In this document: piece after piece, positions 1 through 7,624 of the stretch
How positions within the stretch are numbered: position 1 is the first letter of the stretch
Layout: every line of letters starts with the position of its first letter
Assembly: GCA_016256075.1 (NCBI GenBank)
Contig: SDVU01000515.1
Location: 1 to 12,700 of the forward strand
Direction: 5' to 3'
From: Dictyocoela muelleri
Lineage: Eukaryota; Microsporidia
DNA length: 12,700 nt
The notes under the pieces: generated by a model
Databases searched by the model: none
Told to the model about the DNA's origin: nothing
The model's input: the letters and a program-made list of their open reading frames with translations, nothing else
Position numbers and translations under genes: made by a program

Positions 1-190
1 CCGTTTATTTTTGAAATTTAATTCGTTTATTTTTGAAAATTAGTCCGTTTGTTTTTGAGATTTAGTCCGTTTGTTTTGGGGATTTAGTTCATTTGTTTTT
101 GGGATTTAGTCCGTTTGTTTTTGGGATTTAGTCCGTTTGTTTTTGGGATTTAGTCCGTTTGTTTTGGGATTTAGTCCGTTTGTTTATGAA
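1..190. repeat. 22-bp tandem repeat array, about nine units
   Basis: About nine head-to-tail units of 21-23 bp, typical unit CCGTTTGTTTTTGGGATTTAGT, begin near 1, 24, 45, 67, 90, 111, 133, 155 and 176. The first two units are the most diverged (TTTATTTTTGAAA in place of TTTGTTTTTGGGA). The central units at 111-154 are identical, which suggests recent homogenisation there. The array is cut by the window edge, so its full size is unknown. The last unit runs into a putative transposon terminus at 198, so the array is probably subterminal to that element. Confidence 0.9.
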
Positions 191-198
191 ATACCCTG
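1..198. mobile_element. Putative end of a Tc1/mariner-like DNA transposon
   Basis: Read on the minus strand from 200, the sequence is TA followed by CAGGGTATTTCATAAAC and then the 22-bp repeats. TA plus CAGGG plus TTTCA-type bases is a common start for Tc1/mariner-superfamily inverted repeats, and TA is their target duplication. The rest of the element, including any transposase and the other end, lies outside the window. The superfamily is an inference from a short terminal motif, and another TIR superfamily is possible. Confidence 0.4.
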
Positions 199-289
199 TA
201 TAATCAAATACAGTTTTTAATGAAATTGCCCAAAAATTATTTTATTTTTAATAGAAATATTTATGTATGTATAGAAGTCTAAACCCACC

Positions 290-394
290 ATGGATGAAGA
301 GTATAATAAAACCTTATTAAAGATAATAAAAATTATTATTGATAATAACAATTATAATCTCAAGTTTATAAAAATTGTAAACTTAATGAATTAA
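290..394 (+). CDS. Possible 34-residue ORF with microsporidian-like start context
   Basis: An ATG at 290 opens a 34-codon frame that begins MDEEYNKTLLKIIKIII and ends at a TAA at 392-394. The bases just before the ATG are AAACCCACC, a C-run like the one in front of the large gene of this window. It is short, Ile/Lys/Asn-rich as any frame would be at this base composition, and has no recognisable domain. It may be the 5' stub of a lost gene, a small peptide gene or chance. I do not recognise it. Confidence 0.15.
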   Translation: MDEEYNKTLLKIIKIIIDNNNYNLKFIKIVNLMN

Positions 395-420
395 AAATAA
401 TTTAATAAATATTAATTAAA

Positions 421-518
421 TAAAAATTTAATTATAATAAAATTTAATTATAATAAAACTTAATTATAATAAAACTTAATCTAATAAAACTTAATCTAAT
501 AAAACTTAATCTAATAAA
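421..518. repeat. 15-16-bp minisatellite 3' of the CHD1 gene
   Basis: About six units alternate between AAAATTTAATTATAAT (16 bp) and AAAACTTAATCTAAT (15 bp). The array begins about 30 bp beyond the stop codon of the minus-strand gene. The unit resembles the reverse complement of the minisatellite upstream of the same gene (5731-5899). The rest of 199-547 is A+T-rich and shows no other gene or RNA that I can recognise, apart from the weak small ORF at 290. Confidence 0.8.
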
Positions 519-547
519 ATTATAAATTTAATTTTAAAAAATCCAAT

Positions 548-3500
548 TTATAAATTTTCACCAACAATTTTCTCCAACCTCTGAACAATCAACTCTTCTG
601 TTGTATTATAAATTTTTAAAACTCCATCAGAAATACCACCTTTTAAAACTTCAAATAAAATATTCTCATTTTCTTCATTATTAGTCTTTAAATAACTTTT
701 GATATTTTTTTTCTTTTTGTTATTTTTAATATTATTATTATAAATCTTCAAAAGTTTATCAAAAAGTTCAACTCTTTTCAAAACTTCAAAAACTGTATAT
801 TTTCCTACTCGTCGAGATTTCCTCATTTTTTTAATTTTTTTAATTTCAGTTTCAGCTTCATTAACGTCATCGAAAAAATCTTTATTAAATTCAGTTGGTT
901 TACCAAAGATAAATATTTTATCGATAAGAGGGAGTAATTTAATATCATCATTAATATTATCATCATTTAAAACTTCGATTTTAACTTTATCATCATTTTT
1001 ATCTTTATCATCTTTTTTAACTTTATTATCATTTTTAATATCTTTTTTGATATCACTTTTAACTTTAGCTTTATCAGAATTTCTTTCTTTAACTTTATTT
1101 ACATTTTCTTCATCAAAATTATCTCGATTATGAACTTCTTTATTCATTTTCAAAACAATCTTTCTTACTCTCTGGTTAAATTCATGATTATTTCTAACTT
1201 TGAATTGTTTCTTGAATTCATCTTTATAATTATCGTAACCATTTTCAATATTTAAATTGATAATTTTTTCTTCTTCTTCAGTTAATGTTGATTTTAAGCT
1301 TAAATTTTCAAGAATTTTTATAATTTGAATCCGCAAAAGGAATTTTTGATAATATTTTTTGTAAATTTCGGTATATTTAAGAAAAAAAGGGTCGGATATC
1401 TTTTTAAAAATTTTTAAGTCACAAGAGTTGTTGTTAATATTAAAATTATATTTCTTAGTAAGATTATTAGTCTTAATATTATTGTTCATTAAATCTTCTT
1501 CATTATTAATTTTATTATCATTATTAATTTTACTATCATTATTAGTTTTACTATCATTATCAACTTCATTCTCTTTATTAAAATCAACAACGATTTCATT
1601 TTTATATCCAGTCATGTATAGCATAAAATCATCTTTTACTTTTGAATCTAAAATTTCTTGGCAATAAAAAATCAATTGATTAAGGATTAAATAAGGATTT
1701 TGAATATTTGTAATATTCTTTAAAGATGGTATACCATTCTTCATAGTTTTTAGAAAAATTAAAAGATAAAGATCGTCAATTTTAGTTTGTGGTAATATTT
1801 TGTAATAGATAGAATCATTGGTTTTATCATCGTTAGATTTATTATTATATTCATCGTCTTTAAATTTATCTTCATTGAAATTTTCCTCTTTTAAAATATC
1901 AACTTGTGTTTCTAATTCTGCAACTAAATCATTCATGTGGGGTTTTATTTCATCAAGAGAATCTGAAGATGATGATGAAAATTCGTCTTCATCAATATTT
2001 TTATTTCTTTCCATAAGATTTTTATTTTTATCACTTTTATCACCATTTTGACATTTTTTAACTTTCTCGAGATACCATTTCATTTCTTGAATTCTATTTT
2101 CAACATCACTTAATAATTTATCAACATTTTCATCAATCTCTCCATCACGTGCTAATCTTCGGATCTGTCGTTTAATCTTACCTTCATTTTCTCCAAGTTT
2201 CTTTTTTGATAAAAGATTATCCCAAAAGAATGGATCATCGATTTCCTCGTCAACTTGAAAAGTTGCTTTGCTGAATATATTTCCTTTGTTGTATAAGTCT
2301 GTGTGTTTGACTATTTTCGTTCGCCTTTCTAAAATTTGATCTATATCTTCTTCACAAAATTTTTGACTTACATCGTCCGTCTCCATGAGAACACCATAGG
2401 CACCTTTTTTTAGAAGAATTTCGATTGCGTCTTTTTTTGATAAATTGAGAGATTCATCTTTAAATTCATCGTCATCGATAGATTTATCATCAACAGATTT
2501 ATCATTTTGATCAATTTCATCTTTAACTTTTGTCTTGGTAAGAATTGCGCGATCAAGTCCCAACTTAAGACTTGCTTTATCAAACATTTCCCTCTCATAA
2601 GTATTTCGTGTCACTAATCTATAAATTTTTACTTCATTAGTCTGTCCTATTCGATGACACCTAGCCTGTGCTTGCAAATCATTCTGAGGATTCCAATCAG
2701 AATCGAAAATAACTACCGTATCAGCAGCAGTTAAGTTTATCCCTACACCTCCTGCACGTGTACATAATAGAAAAACAAAAATATCTTTATCTGCTGTGAA
2801 TCTGTCAATTGCTGCTTGACGATGATCACCTCTAACACTGCCATCTATGCGTTCAAATTTATATTTTCTGTAATTCAAATAATCACTCAGAAGGTCAAGA
2901 CATCTGGTCATTTGAGAGAAAATTAAAACTTTATGCCCATTTTTTAATTTATTGAGAAGTTTGTCAAGAAGGACCAATTTTCCAGAACTTTGAATTAAAA
3001 CTCTGTAGTAATCATCAATTGAGTTTTTAGGATTGTTATTAATTTGATTATAAATATTAATTTGATCGTTGTTAATTTGATTATCATCATTAATATTGAT
3101 TTTATCATCATTAATATTGATTTTATCATTTTTAATATTGATTTTATTGGCATCATTAATATTATCATTACTTTTACTCTTCTGATAAAGATAATCAAAA
3201 TTCATATTCAATTCACCAAGAATCTTTTCTTCAGCACCGGATATCAAATATGGATGTATACAACACTTACGTAACTCCATCATTGCATTCAAAAGATTAG
3301 GTGCATGCTCATTTTTGTTTCTTAAAAAATTCAGATTCTTCTCAAGAATGGCTCTGTAGAATCTTTTTTGTATCATTGTCAGTTCAACTTCAATTATTGT
3401 TTCTTCTTTCGCAGGGATGTTTTCAACATCGTCTTTCATGCGACGGAGCATTATTGGCTTTAATAAGGTTTGAAGTCGTTCAACATCATCGCAATTTTCA

Positions 3501-5620
3501 AGTTTGTAAATTTGTAGGAAATTTTGTACTGATTGGTATTTTATGGGATCAATGAAGTTTAAGAGACTCCAGAGTTCGGTAAGGTTGTTTTGAAGTGGGG
3601 TTCCGCTAAGTAGAACTTTGTGTTCGAAGTTTATGTTTTTTAAGGCGAGAACTGCTTTTGAATTTGGATTTTTCAAACGATGTGCTTCGTCAAATATTCC
3701 GAAGGTGAAGTTTATTTCTGACAATTGTTTTTGACTTCCCATGACCATTTCGTAGGTGGTGATTAATACGTCAAAAAGATAATTTTTTGATGGTGAGTAA
3801 AATTCATATTTATAAATTAAATCTCGGGCCAATTGTGAACCATGAAACATTAATACTCTGAGATTAGTCCAGTTTTTAAATTCTCGTTCCCAATGTATTA
3901 TTGTTGATAGAGGTGCAACCACCATGACTGGTCCAGGATATCCATATCGTGAAAACACAGTTTGTACCAATGAAACACTCTGGACTGTCTTTCCCAATCC
4001 CATTTCATCGGCCATTATACACCCTTGTCTGTAGTACCATCTGTTTAACAGCCAATTGAGACCTTCGAGTTGGTATGAACGTAATTTATTCCCGTTTAAA
4101 AATTCGGGGCTTTGAACAAATTTTATGAAATGTTCTTTTGATGGTCTCCACCCCGGTTGCAATTTAGAAATTCTTGTCGTGTATCTCTTTTTCAAGTTTA
4201 TAAATTCCTCATCAAATCCTTCCAAGTCTTTCACATGATCTTCAAATTCAAAGGTACTCATTTCATAAGGAATTTTACCCCATTTAATAAGAAATATCTT
4301 TTTACCATCCTCGTCTCTATCAATTGTTATTATTCTTTCGACTTTTATTAATTCTGGATCGAAGTAGTATGTTTCTTCTTCATCGTTGTTATTAATATCT
4401 TCGTTATTATCTTTAAGATTGTCATTATTATCATTAAAGTCATCATTGTTAATATTATTGTTAGAAATATCTTTATTTTCAATTTCTTTATTTTCAATTT
4501 CGTTATTCTCAATTTCTTTATTTTTAAAATCTTTAATTTCATTATCATTTTTAACTTCAATCTTTAGAACTTTGGGGTGTTTATATTCGTTTTCAATTCT
4601 ATACCTTTTAATCTTCATTAACCCAACCTTAGTCTTTGCAATCTCTTTCTTATCAACCCAATCACAATGAAGATAACTTTTATATCTAAACTTAACATAA
4701 TACCTTTCATTAACAGGATCATATTTTAACAACTTCTCATAAGGATCTTCAGGTTCACTGAACTCATCAATTTCTTCTTCTTCGATTATCTCAACAATTT
4801 CTTTTGGTTTGATTGCTGCTTTTCGTCGTCTTTTGAATGGACTTATTTTATCACGTTTTGAAGAAGGTGTATCATCAGGGGTAGATGTTTTAACAGGAAT
4901 CGGGTTATTAACCATCGTTGCTGTTTGATTTATTGATGGATTAATATTTGTGTTCATTATTGGATTGGTGATTGGATTTATTATTGGGTTGATGTTTGGA
5001 TTTTGATAAGGGTTGCTATTATTAACATTAGTATTAATTGTTGAATTTGAGTTCATCATTTGATTAACATTTGGTGTTCTAAAAATATTTCTTTCATTAT
5101 TTTCAATTTTGTTGAAGTAATTGTTGGAAAGCTGTGATTGATATTGAGGACTATCATACGTATTATTATAATCATTATAAGAGTTATATTGTTGATTGCA
5201 TGGGTTGTATTGTTGATTGTATGGATTATATTGTTGATTGTATGGATTATATTGTTGATTGTATGGATTATATTGTTGATTGTATGGGTTATATTGTTGA
5301 TTAAAAGAGTTATACTGATTATATTCTTGATTATACGGTCCTGTATAGCTATAAAATGAATTTGCTGAATACTGACTCTTAATGCTACTTATCGGTCTAT
5401 AAAGATAATTATTTGATGGATTATAAAACGACTGTCCATGATTAACATTAACATTGTTAACATTATTGATATTGTTAACATTATTCCCGTTTATTTTTTG
5501 TTTATTATAATTATTATCAATTTGTTCTTGTTTTGATGTACTGCTTGTATCATATTCTACACTTTCATTGTCGTCTGATTCTGTGCTACTGAAGTATTCA
5601 CTGTCTGATGTACTTGTCAT
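548..5620 (-). CDS. CHD1: CHD1-type chromodomain ATP-dependent chromatin remodeller
   Basis: A 1690-residue nuclear protein that would slide and space nucleosomes using ATP hydrolysis. Residues 1-290 are low complexity, with YNPYNQQ heptads at about 101-145. Chromodomain 1 lies at about 292-345 and chromodomain 2 at about 421-480 (core FLIKWGKIPYEMSTFE), separated by an acidic, Asn-rich insertion. The Snf2 ATPase follows: LRSYQLEGLNWL (513), Walker A DEMGLGKT (538), DEAH (644), SGTPLQNN (672), CTRAGGVGINL (953) and QARCHRIGQT (985). All key residues are present. A low-complexity insertion at about 812-868 separates the two ATPase lobes. The bridge FWDNLL (1132) leads to a SANT/SLIDE-like region, best seen at about 1281-1315. 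Length is close to yeast and human CHD1 (about 1470 and 1710), but much of it is Asn/Asp/Lys filler. The start is the only upstream ATG in frame and is preceded by CCCC. No intron or break is seen. Two chromodomains plus this C-terminus favour CHD1 over ISWI or Mi-2. The family assignment is firm. Confidence 0.96.
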   Translation of the reverse strand: MTSTSDSEYFSSTESDDNESVEYDTSSTSKQEQIDNNYNKQKINGNNVNNINNVNNVNVNHGQSFYNPSNNYLYRPISSIKSQYSANSFYSYTGPYNQEYNQYNSFNQQYNPYNQQYNPYNQQYNPYNQQYNPYNQQYNPCNQQYNSYNDYNNTYDSPQYQSQLSNNYFNKIENNERNIFRTPNVNQMMNSNSTINTNVNNSNPYQNPNINPIINPITNPIMNTNINPSINQTATMVNNPIPVKTSTPDDTPSSKRDKISPFKRRRKAAIKPKEIVEIIEEEEIDEFSEPEDPYEKLLKYDPVNERYYVKFRYKSYLHCDWVDKKEIAKTKVGLMKIKRYRIENEYKHPKVLKIEVKNDNEIKDFKNKEIENNEIENKEIENKDISNNNINNDDFNDNNDNLKDNNEDINNNDEEETYYFDPELIKVERIITIDRDEDGKKIFLIKWGKIPYEMSTFEFEDHVKDLEGFDEEFINLKKRYTTRISKLQPGWRPSKEHFIKFVQSPEFLNGNKLRSYQLEGLNWLLNRWYYRQGCIMADEMGLGKTVQSVSLVQTVFSRYGYPGPVMVVAPLSTIIHWEREFKNWTNLRVLMFHGSQLARDLIYKYEFYSPSKNYLFDVLITTYEMVMGSQKQLSEINFTFGIFDEAHRLKNPNSKAVLALKNINFEHKVLLSGTPLQNNLTELWSLLNFIDPIKYQSVQNFLQIYKLENCDDVERLQTLLKPIMLRRMKDDVENIPAKEETIIEVELTMIQKRFYRAILEKNLNFLRNKNEHAPNLLNAMMELRKCCIHPYLISGAEEKILGELNMNFDYLYQKSKSNDNINDANKINIKNDKININDDKININDDNQINNDQINIYNQINNNPKNSIDDYYRVLIQSSGKLVLLDKLLNKLKNGHKVLIFSQMTRCLDLLSDYLNYRKYKFERIDGSVRGDHRQAAIDRFTADKDIFVFLLCTRAGGVGINLTAADTVVIFDSDWNPQNDLQAQARCHRIGQTNEVKIYRLVTRNTYEREMFDKASLKLGLDRAILTKTKVKDEIDQNDKSVDDKSIDDDEFKDESLNLSKKDAIEILLKKGAYGVLMETDDVSQKFCEEDIDQILERRTKIVKHTDLYNKGNIFSKATFQVDEEIDDPFFWDNLLSKKKLGENEGKIKRQIRRLARDGEIDENVDKLLSDVENRIQEMKWYLEKVKKCQNGDKSDKNKNLMERNKNIDEDEFSSSSSDSLDEIKPHMNDLVAELETQVDILKEENFNEDKFKDDEYNNKSNDDKTNDSIYYKILPQTKIDDLYLLIFLKTMKNGIPSLKNITNIQNPYLILNQLIFYCQEILDSKVKDDFMLYMTGYKNEIVVDFNKENEVDNDSKTNNDSKINNDNKINNEEDLMNNNIKTNNLTKKYNFNINNNSCDLKIFKKISDPFFLKYTEIYKKYYQKFLLRIQIIKILENLSLKSTLTEEEEKIINLNIENGYDNYKDEFKKQFKVRNNHEFNQRVRKIVLKMNKEVHNRDNFDEENVNKVKERNSDKAKVKSDIKKDIKNDNKVKKDDKDKNDDKVKIEVLNDDNINDDIKLLPLIDKIFIFGKPTEFNKDFFDDVNEAETEIKKIKKMRKSRRVGKYTVFEVLKRVELFDKLLKIYNNNIKNNKKKKNIKSYLKTNNEENENILFEVLKGGISDGVLKIYNTTEELIVQRLEKIVGENL
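3014..3187 (-). repeat. In-frame Asn/Asp/Ile repeat between the two ATPase lobes
   Basis: Coding for residues about 812-868 of the CHD1 homologue, this stretch repeats variants of KININDD and QINNDQINI, encoded by TTATCATCATTAATATTGAT-type units on the plus strand. It falls after the conserved RKCCIHPYLISGAEEK segment and before SSGKLVLLDKLLNKL, in the loop joining the two RecA-like lobes. A flexible linker insertion here would not disturb the catalytic motifs. It looks like replication-slippage growth kept in frame. Confidence 0.8.
5181..5300 (-). repeat. 21-bp coding tandem repeat (YNPYNQQ heptads)
   Basis: About six copies of a 21-bp unit encode the heptad YNPYNQQ near the N-terminus of the CHD1 homologue (residues about 101-145). 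One unit carries a Cys in place of Tyr and the outer units degrade into YNSYND and NQYNSF. The DNA units are nearly identical, so the array has expanded or been homogenised recently. Tyr/Asn/Gln/Pro heptads of this kind resemble prion-like or phase-separating tails; that role is inference only. Confidence 0.9.
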
Positions 5621-5640
5621 GATGAAGGGGTTTGTTTTTT
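5621..5640 (-). promoter_or_regulatory. C-run in front of the CHD1 start codon
   Basis: On the minus strand the bases before the ATG read ACCCCTTCATC, so CCCC (5627-5630) ends seven bases upstream of the codon. Short C- or G-runs immediately upstream of start codons have been described as an expression signal in microsporidia. The flank is otherwise almost pure A/T, so the run stands out. It supports both the chosen start and the taxonomic guess. Confidence 0.55.
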
Positions 5641-6155
5641 ATTTTGTTTTATGCGAAAATTTTTTTATTTATTGATGGATTGATGAAATTTGTTTATGGA
5701 TAAATTGATTTTAAAGGTTTTGTAAATTTAAATTTTATTAATTGAAATTTTATTAATTGAAATTTTATTAATTGAAATTTTATTAATTGAAACTTTATTA
5801 ATTGAAACTTTATTAATTGAAACTTTATTATTGAAATTTTATAAATTGAATTTTTATTATTGAAATTCAATTTATTGAAATTTTATTAATTGATTTTTTA
5901 AAATTTGTTTCATTATTAATGAATTATAAAATTGTTTATTGGCAATATTTGGTTCAAATTTATTTTTTTTAATGATTTTTAAATTATTTTATAGATGTCT
6001 TTTTATTAATAATTTTTGATTTTCACAATATTTTTAAAACATTAATTTGTATTTTTTTATAATTCATATTCTTGTTTAGTGAAATTGTAATTAGTGGTTA
6101 TTAATGAATGTCAAACATGCAATAGGCTATAAATATTATAAATTGCACTATAATC
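5641..6155. other. A+T-rich 5' intergenic region without a recognised gene
   Basis: Apart from the minisatellite at 5731-5899, this stretch is a mix of T-runs and ATTAAT-type words with no frame, tRNA or rRNA that I can support. It must carry whatever promoter the CHD1 homologue uses, but no clear TATA element can be singled out against the background composition. It ends at the 8-bp target duplication of a hAT MITE (6148-6155). Confidence 0.6.
5731..5899. repeat. 15-bp minisatellite upstream of the CHD1 gene
   Basis: Roughly ten head-to-tail copies of AATTGAAATTTTATT or its variant AATTGAAACTTTATT. The T and C variants form separate blocks (T units first, C units from about 5780). The 3' part, from about 5825, is degenerate, with 14-bp units and partial copies. 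The array starts about 110 bp upstream of the start codon, within the likely promoter-bearing flank. Confidence 0.88.
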
Positions 6156-6453
6156 CATGGGTCGACAACAGCGTACCCGCGAGAGTTTGGGGATGTACCC
6201 ACGAGGCGTTTAAATATTTAATCAAAAAAAATTTTTAAAAATCACCTACGCTTAAAAGCTTCAACTTTTTGCTAATTATTTTTAAATTTAATAAATGTGC
6301 AAATTTAAGCAATAAATTTTATGAAAGTATAAATATATTGAATAATTTTTTAGGCTTAAAATGTGTTTTTTATTTATTTAGTATAACTTGTACCCATCTG
6401 TGTTTTTGCTATGATCGTGAGTCAATTTTCAATAAAAAGATTGCCAACCCCTG
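6156..6453. mobile_element. hAT-superfamily MITE with perfect 8-bp target duplication
   Basis: The element begins CATGGGTCGACAAC and ends GTTGCCAACCCCTG-like (TTGCCAACCCCTG, 6441-6453). The reverse complement of the right end is CAGGGGTTGGCAATC, matching the left end at about 10 of the first 13 positions. CAGGGGTTGGCAA is a classic hAT terminus. It is bounded by the identical octamer CTATAATC at 6148-6155 and 6454-6461, the 8-bp duplication expected for hAT insertion. Three GTACCC motifs (6173, 6195, 6390) lie near the ends and may be subterminal transposase sites. It is 298 bp, has no coding capacity and must have been moved in trans. The left terminus has drifted more than the right. Confidence 0.9.
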
Positions 6454-6570
6454 CTATAATCCCTGATATTTCCAAAGTTGGTTACAATAGAAAAATGTTT
6501 CTTGGGTGGGTAATTTTGGAATTAAAAAACGTAAATTCAAAATAAGATAAAAAAATTTAAAAATTTAGAT

Positions 6571-6904
6571 CAGTGTTTCTCAAAGTGATCCACGCGGACC
6601 CATTTGTGGCTCTGAGATTCTTAAAGGGTTCTCTGGTGATTTTCAGAGTTTAGGGGTCTCTAAGTAGCACCTGGAGACATGTAAATCTTTTTTATAATGT
6701 ATTATCTCTTGGGTTTCAATAATTTTACTCAATAAAATATTACATCAAAATTGTATAGGCAGCATTGCATAAATTTATTTTATTTCAATTTATCAATGCT
6801 ATGATATAATCATTTAAGTTTTATCTAATAAAAAATCTTAATTTTTGTAGTTTCAGTAATTTCACAATTATGCAAATAATTTTACTTCGGTTTGCTATGG
6901 CTAT
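6571..6904 (+). mobile_element. Left end of a hAT/Charlie-type transposon
   Basis: The segment opens CAGTGTTTCTCAAAGTGATC followed by CACGCGGACCCATTTGTGGC. This closely resembles the termini of Charlie/ZBED-type hAT elements, whose ends typically read CAGTGGTTCTCAAAGTG with a GC-rich GGACCCC block. It is much richer in G+C than its surroundings for the first 110 bp, then fades into A+T-rich sequence. No matching inverted end was found in the window. The sequence is cut at about 6904 by a CCGG-type terminus of another element. A BED-hAT transposase remnant in the same orientation resumes at 11414 and may belong to the same insertion. Confidence 0.65.
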
Positions 6905-6934
6905 CCGGCAACTCACCACAATGTGACGAATTGT
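6905..6934. repeat. CCGG/ACTC palindromic terminus, probable left end of the MULE
   Basis: CCGGCAACTCACCACAATGT followed by GACGAATTGTC forms an imperfect hairpin: CAACTCACCACA faces CAATTCGTCACA with about 9 of 12 bases matching. It lies about 90 bp before the start of the MULE transposase remnant and aligns with the ends of the two non-autonomous elements at 7611-8170 and 10446-11115. It is therefore read as the terminal inverted repeat of the MULE. No partner with a matching target duplication could be confirmed. Confidence 0.5.
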
Positions 6935-6996
6935 CAAAATTGCGCCTAATTTAGCGATTGGACTTAATATATATAAATTTAGACCCCCTATAAATC

Positions 6997-7610
6997 ATGG
7001 TAAAATTAAATAATAAAAAGTCGGGAGGAGGTAAGTTATTTTTGTATTGGGGTTTTTCTTATAATATAGTGCGGAAAAAAGAAAATTTTTCTACTTGGAG
7101 ATACTGAGATATAAAATGCAAAGAGGATATTGTATTTGAAGATGAAAATTAGCAAATTAGAAATCGAAACACAAATGATGCTGATTTAAATAAGAATGAA
7201 TCATAAAATCTGAAATATATATGCAAATAAAGATCTTAATGACAATTGAGCGGCCAAAGGATATAGTTTTGAAAAAAAAGGGCACTTACAACATCATTAT
7301 CTAAATATTTACCAAAAAAACATAATTTAGTTGATAGTATAACAAAATTAAGAAATCACAAAAAATTATCTAACAAAAGAAGATAAAATACCTGAAAGTA
7401 TTAAGAAGACTTTTTCTTCTGAAGTTTACATTATTTTTTATTCAGGAATACATTCATAAATAGAATTATGATTTTTAGCACCAGAACTCATTTTTTATAT
7501 TTAGAAAATTCTGATGAATGGTATTGTGATGAGACATTAAAATCGCGCCCTGTTGCTTATGAGCAATTATATACAATTATAGGGAAAATAAAAACGATAA
7601 TTTCCTATTT
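6997..7610 (+). pseudogene. Decayed MULE transposase with FLYWCH zinc finger
   Basis: From an ATG at 6997, one reading frame carries the recognisable protein all the way to 7610, broken only by about ten in-frame stops. The N-terminal part (KLFLYWGFSYNIV, then FSTWRY and KCKED) fits a FLYWCH zinc finger, with one Cys of the WRC position replaced by Tyr. A middle stretch (HNLVDSITKLRNHKKL) fits the linker with basic residues. The last part, IMIFSTRTHFLYLENSDEW then YCDETLKSRPVAYEQLYTI, fits the start of the MULE catalytic domain (usual form W-x-D-G-T-F...FYQLYTIHG); its Asp codon at 7528-7530 would be the first catalytic acid. The remaining catalytic domain is missing, cut by the element at 7611. 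A C-run (CCCCCTATAAATC) precedes the ATG. It no longer encodes a working enzyme. Confidence 0.8.
7547..7610 (+). repeat. Left copy of a long direct repeat flanking 7611-8170
   Basis: This 64-bp stretch of MULE coding sequence, from GCCCTGTT to TTTCCTATTT, is repeated at 8171-8251 immediately on the other side of the inserted element. The shared core runs from TTATGAG through ATTATATACAATT to CCTATTT with only scattered mismatches. It ends exactly where the CCGG terminus starts, as a target-site duplication would. Confidence 0.8.
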
Positions 7611-7624
7611 CCGGTGAGCATTAC

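Noticed and set aside
1-190. CRISPR-like array
   Set aside because: Units abut directly with no unique spacers, and the window is eukaryotic.
1428-5359. Many open frames of 60-95 codons on the plus strand and in other minus frames across the CHD1 gene
   Set aside because: They overlap a long frame with complete family motifs and their products are monotonous Leu/Ile/Ser or Asn runs that mirror its low-complexity codons.
6269-6466. A 65-codon plus-strand frame
   Set aside because: It lies almost wholly within the hAT MITE and crosses its terminus and target duplication; no protein similarity is visible.
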